Below are positions 37,318 through 38,632 of a stretch of 38,632 nt of DNA, piece after piece (positions within the stretch are counted from its first letter, which is position 1; each line of letters begins with the position of its first letter). Where the stretch lies: IMG/VR virus record IMGVR_UViG_3300037493_002702, positions 1 through 38,632 of that record, one strand, 5' to 3'. The notes under the pieces are model-generated. The model did not search any database. It was not told the DNA's origin and saw only the letters and a list, made by a program, of their open reading frames with translations. The position numbers were made by a program, and so were the translations under genes. The DNA is from a virus.

Positions 37318-37578
37318 TTAAAGCATCTCTGGCAAAGATATGTGCGCGCGATTGTTTACTTTGATGCGCCATGCTGCGCCCGCCGTGTGAATAGTAATGG
37401 TGACCACGCTTTTAGGGGTTCTCTGGTCTATTTGTATCTTGGCAGGGAGATGCGCGGATAAATGGCGCGCGATACTCGCCACCTGGTTTTTAGTAAGCGG
37501 CATCGGCGCCAGCATATCGCGCAGCTGATCGGCGGTTTCCACCAAGGCTAAAGGATGCAGGGTTTCTAGCTTAGGCAT
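37318..37578 (-). CDS. Small leftward control-region protein (86 aa), unrecognised
   Basis: ATG 37587 and ATG 37578 are both possible. GGAG stands exactly 9 bases from ATG 37578, so that is preferred. The protein has L-E-T-L-H-P-L-A-L-V-E-T-A-D-Q-L-R-D-M-L. An A-P-M-P-L-T-K-N-Q-V-A-S-I-A-R-H-L helix region (about 24-40) follows, and then a basic beta part (S-V-V-T-I-T-I-H-T). It stands alone between early and late blocks with its own promoter-like site. A regulatory role is a reasonable guess but no HTH is certain. Confidence 0.6.
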   Translation of the reverse strand: MPKLETLHPLALVETADQLRDMLAPMPLTKNQVASIARHLSAHLPAKIQIDQRTPKSVVTITIHTAGAAWRIKVNNRAHISLPEML

Positions 37579-37606
37579 TTTAGGCATCTCCAAAAATGGC
37601 ACTCTC

Positions 37607-37635
37607 TATATAGTGTAATTTTACGCTGCGGGCAA
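37607..37635 (-). promoter_or_regulatory. Candidate promoter for the small leftward gene
   Basis: On the minus strand TTGCCC (37630-37635) and TATATA (37607-37612) are separated by 17 bases, about 29 bases before ATG 37578. It is the best sigma-70-like match seen in the control region. Confidence 0.5.
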
Positions 37636-38039
37636 GGGGCGAGGTGACAGCGCCCGGCATAGAAAAGGGGTTTAGGTAGCGTTAGGCAAGTTAGGCGGTT
37701 TGGGTAGCCGGTTCGAAGTTGCAACGCACCCACGCCTATATATAACTACATTACGGTATATTAACAAATATTGATAGACTGTTATCTAGTAGGTATTACC
37801 TAAATAGCCTAAGACATATATAAAAGCCGGGCAATTTCAGCGACTTAGCCGGATGCAAACATTGGCCGACAATTTGGCATAAAAATATGCCCAAAAGACC
37901 CATTTTTTTCTAGCTCTGCCTTAATTTCGCCACAATTAGCTTGTAAAAGATTGTCTAGCGCAGTGATGCGCGGCATTTTTGGGCAAACGCTTTGCCTAAC
38001 TTGTCTATATGTTGTCTAGAAACAGAAAGGGAACATGAT
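37613..38039. other. Non-coding early control region, no gene seen
   Basis: About 430 bases without a credible gene. It contains a TTAGGC word in both orientations (GTTAGGC at 37681 and 37690, GCCTAAC near 37994). TTGTCTA occurs three times (37951, 38001, 38012). TAGGTATTACCTA (37790-37802) is a perfect palindrome, and GGCATA-AAAA-TATGCC (37876-37891) forms a hairpin followed by a run of seven T. Such clustered short motifs suggest regulator or replication-initiator binding ahead of the rightward early genes. Confidence 0.5.
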
Positions 38040-38240
38040 ATGCCAATGATACCGCCTAAAGAGCTTAGGTCGCTAATTGCGGAGCAAAAAACATCTTGGC
38101 TGGTCGCGTGTTTATACTCAAACCGAACATGCCCTGCGCGAAACGCGAAAACATCCACCGCAATTGTGAACGCAATTATTCGGCGGGAATTGCTGCGCCG
38201 GGGCGCAGAACAAGATGTTAAACATTGGGCGCATTATTGA
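38040..38240 (+). CDS. First rightward early gene, small basic protein (66 aa)
   Basis: The frame opens at 37992. ATG 38040 has AAAGGGA about 8 bases upstream; an ATG at 38035 in another frame stops at once. The protein is short and basic with a Cys, a Y-S-N-R-T-C-P-A-R-N segment and a helical A-I-V-N-A-I-I-R-R-E-L-L-R-R-G. No family is recognised. Being first behind the control region, it may be an early host-takeover or regulatory protein. Confidence 0.6.
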   Translation: MPMIPPKELRSLIAEQKTSWLVACLYSNRTCPARNAKTSTAIVNAIIRRELLRRGAEQDVKHWAHY

Positions 38241-38258
38241 GCAGGGGTTTCCTCGCGC

Positions 38259-38304
38259 GATGGCAGGCCGCGGCGCTGCCATCTTGTGATGCAATCACGC
38301 ATCA
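38259..38304 (+). promoter_or_regulatory. Hairpin cluster before the alanine-rich gene
   Basis: GATGGCAG (38259-38266) and CTGCCATC (38276-38283) form a perfect 8-bp stem. Directly after it, GTGAT/ATCAC (38286-38290 with 38294-38298) and TGATGC/GCATCA (38287-38292 with 38299-38304) are mutually exclusive stems. They end 17 bases before the ATG, so they could affect translation or act as an attenuator. Confidence 0.4.
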
Positions 38305-38321
38305 GGATAGGAAGATAGACC

Positions 38322-38632
38322 ATGATGACCCTACAAAAAATCCGCGACCATTCGCCTTGCACTGAGGGATGGTCTAAACTACTCAAATCCCTTGGAAACC
38401 CGCCGATGGATACCGTGGTTAGCCTTGGCGATGTTGCCAAGTCCAATGGCGCGGCAGACGCTTGGTGGTGCGTTCGGGCTTTGGATTGGAACAATGAACC
38501 GGCGTGCCGCGATGTCATTAAGGCGCTGCTTCCATCCGTGGAACGTGCCGCGCGGCGCACTACTGATAAGCATGTGCAGGGTTGTATAGCTGCGCTTAAA
38601 GATTGGGTTGACGGTAAACCCGCCGATCTTGA
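38322..38632 (+). CDS. Alanine-rich repeat protein, N-terminal part (runs off the end)
   Basis: ATG 38322 (a second ATG follows at once) lies behind AGGATAGGAAGATAG. The 103 visible codons give M-M-T-L-Q-K-I-R-D-H-S-P-C-T-E-G-W, then D-A-W-W-C-V-R-A-L-D-W-N-N-E-P-A-C, then A-A-R-R-T-T-D-K-H-V-Q-G-C. The sequence continues exactly into the gene at 1-549. The Asp/Trp/Arg-rich N-terminus is shared with a group of phage and bacterial alanine-repeat proteins. Confidence 0.85.
   Translation, partial: MMTLQKIRDHSPCTEGWSKLLKSLGNPPMDTVVSLGDVAKSNGAADAWWCVRALDWNNEPACRDVIKALLPSVERAARRTTDKHVQGCIAALKDWVDGKPADL
38460..38632. repeat. Terminal repeat matching bases 1-167
   Basis: 38507-38632 equals 42-167 exactly (126 bases), and 38460-38493 equals 1-34. 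Between them the right copy is 6 bases longer and differs at several positions. Both versions keep the gene in frame (N-I-D-P-R-D against N-N-E-P-A-C-R-D). This marks a circular or circularly permuted molecule with a variant or error at one contig end. Confidence 0.9.

Noticed and set aside
37140-37364. Rightward 74-codon ORF in the control region
   Set aside because: Crosses the G-run block and direct repeats, lacks a ribosome site, no protein-like pattern.
37613-38039. tRNA or other structured RNA gene in the control region
   Set aside because: No cloverleaf or known riboswitch core could be traced by eye.
37955-38158. Leftward 67-codon ORF opposite the first early gene
   Set aside because: No ribosome site and opposite to a better supported rightward gene.

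Overview
The window looks like the complete genome of a tailed phage, about 38.46 kb, infecting a Gram-negative and probably proteobacterial host. Bases 1-167 are repeated at 38460-38632, with an exact 126-base match at the inner end and a small polymorphism further out. One gene runs off the right end and continues at the left end. The contig is therefore best read as circular, or circularly permuted, with overlapping ends. The DNA is GC-rich and densely packed, and many neighbouring genes overlap by ATGA. I saw no tRNA gene, CRISPR array, insertion sequence or integrase.

Layout. (1) A control region at about 37.07-38.04 kb, richer in A+T than the rest, separates two divergent transcription directions. 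It holds palindromes, direct repeats, a G-run block, a promoter-like site and one small leftward gene. (2) A rightward early block runs from 38.04 kb across the junction to 5.24 kb. It contains about 17 small, mostly uncharacterised genes, including an alanine-rich repeat protein, a pentapeptide-repeat protein and a zinc-ribbon protein. Several are under 60 codons. (3) A leftward replication and DNA-metabolism block (12.39 to 5.22 kb) encodes an Fe-S RecB/Cas4-like nuclease (DUF2800 type), a possible single-strand-binding protein, a C5-cytosine methyltransferase with a second long ORF lying entirely inside it, a family A DNA polymerase with 3'-5' exonuclease, and a primase-helicase. (4) A rightward block (12.48 to 14.27 kb) divergent from it encodes a VRR-NUC nuclease, an SNF2-type helicase and a small conserved protein. 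(5) One leftward late block of about 22.8 kb (37.07 to 14.24 kb) encodes packaging, head, tail and lysis functions.

The late block follows the P22 order: small and large terminase, portal, scaffold, coat, gp4-like and gp10-like tail proteins, a protein in the needle (gp26) position, tailspike, three ejection-type proteins (one carrying a lysozyme domain), holin and endolysin. This implies a podovirus virion, packed by a P22-like motor, with a short tail and a beta-helical spike. Genes absent from P22 itself are inserted between portal and scaffold (kelch propeller, four-helix DUF5856-like protein, several small beta proteins) and around the tailspike (GNAT acetyltransferase, extra membrane proteins). 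Replication genes resemble those of lytic phages that carry their own polymerase. No recognisable lysogeny genes are present, so a virulent lifestyle is likely but not proven.

The points most worth following up are the overprinted ORF inside the cytosine methyltransferase, the tandem-repeat early proteins, the control region with its nested palindromes and G-run block, the Fe-S nuclease, and several conserved tiny genes that a 60-codon cutoff would miss.
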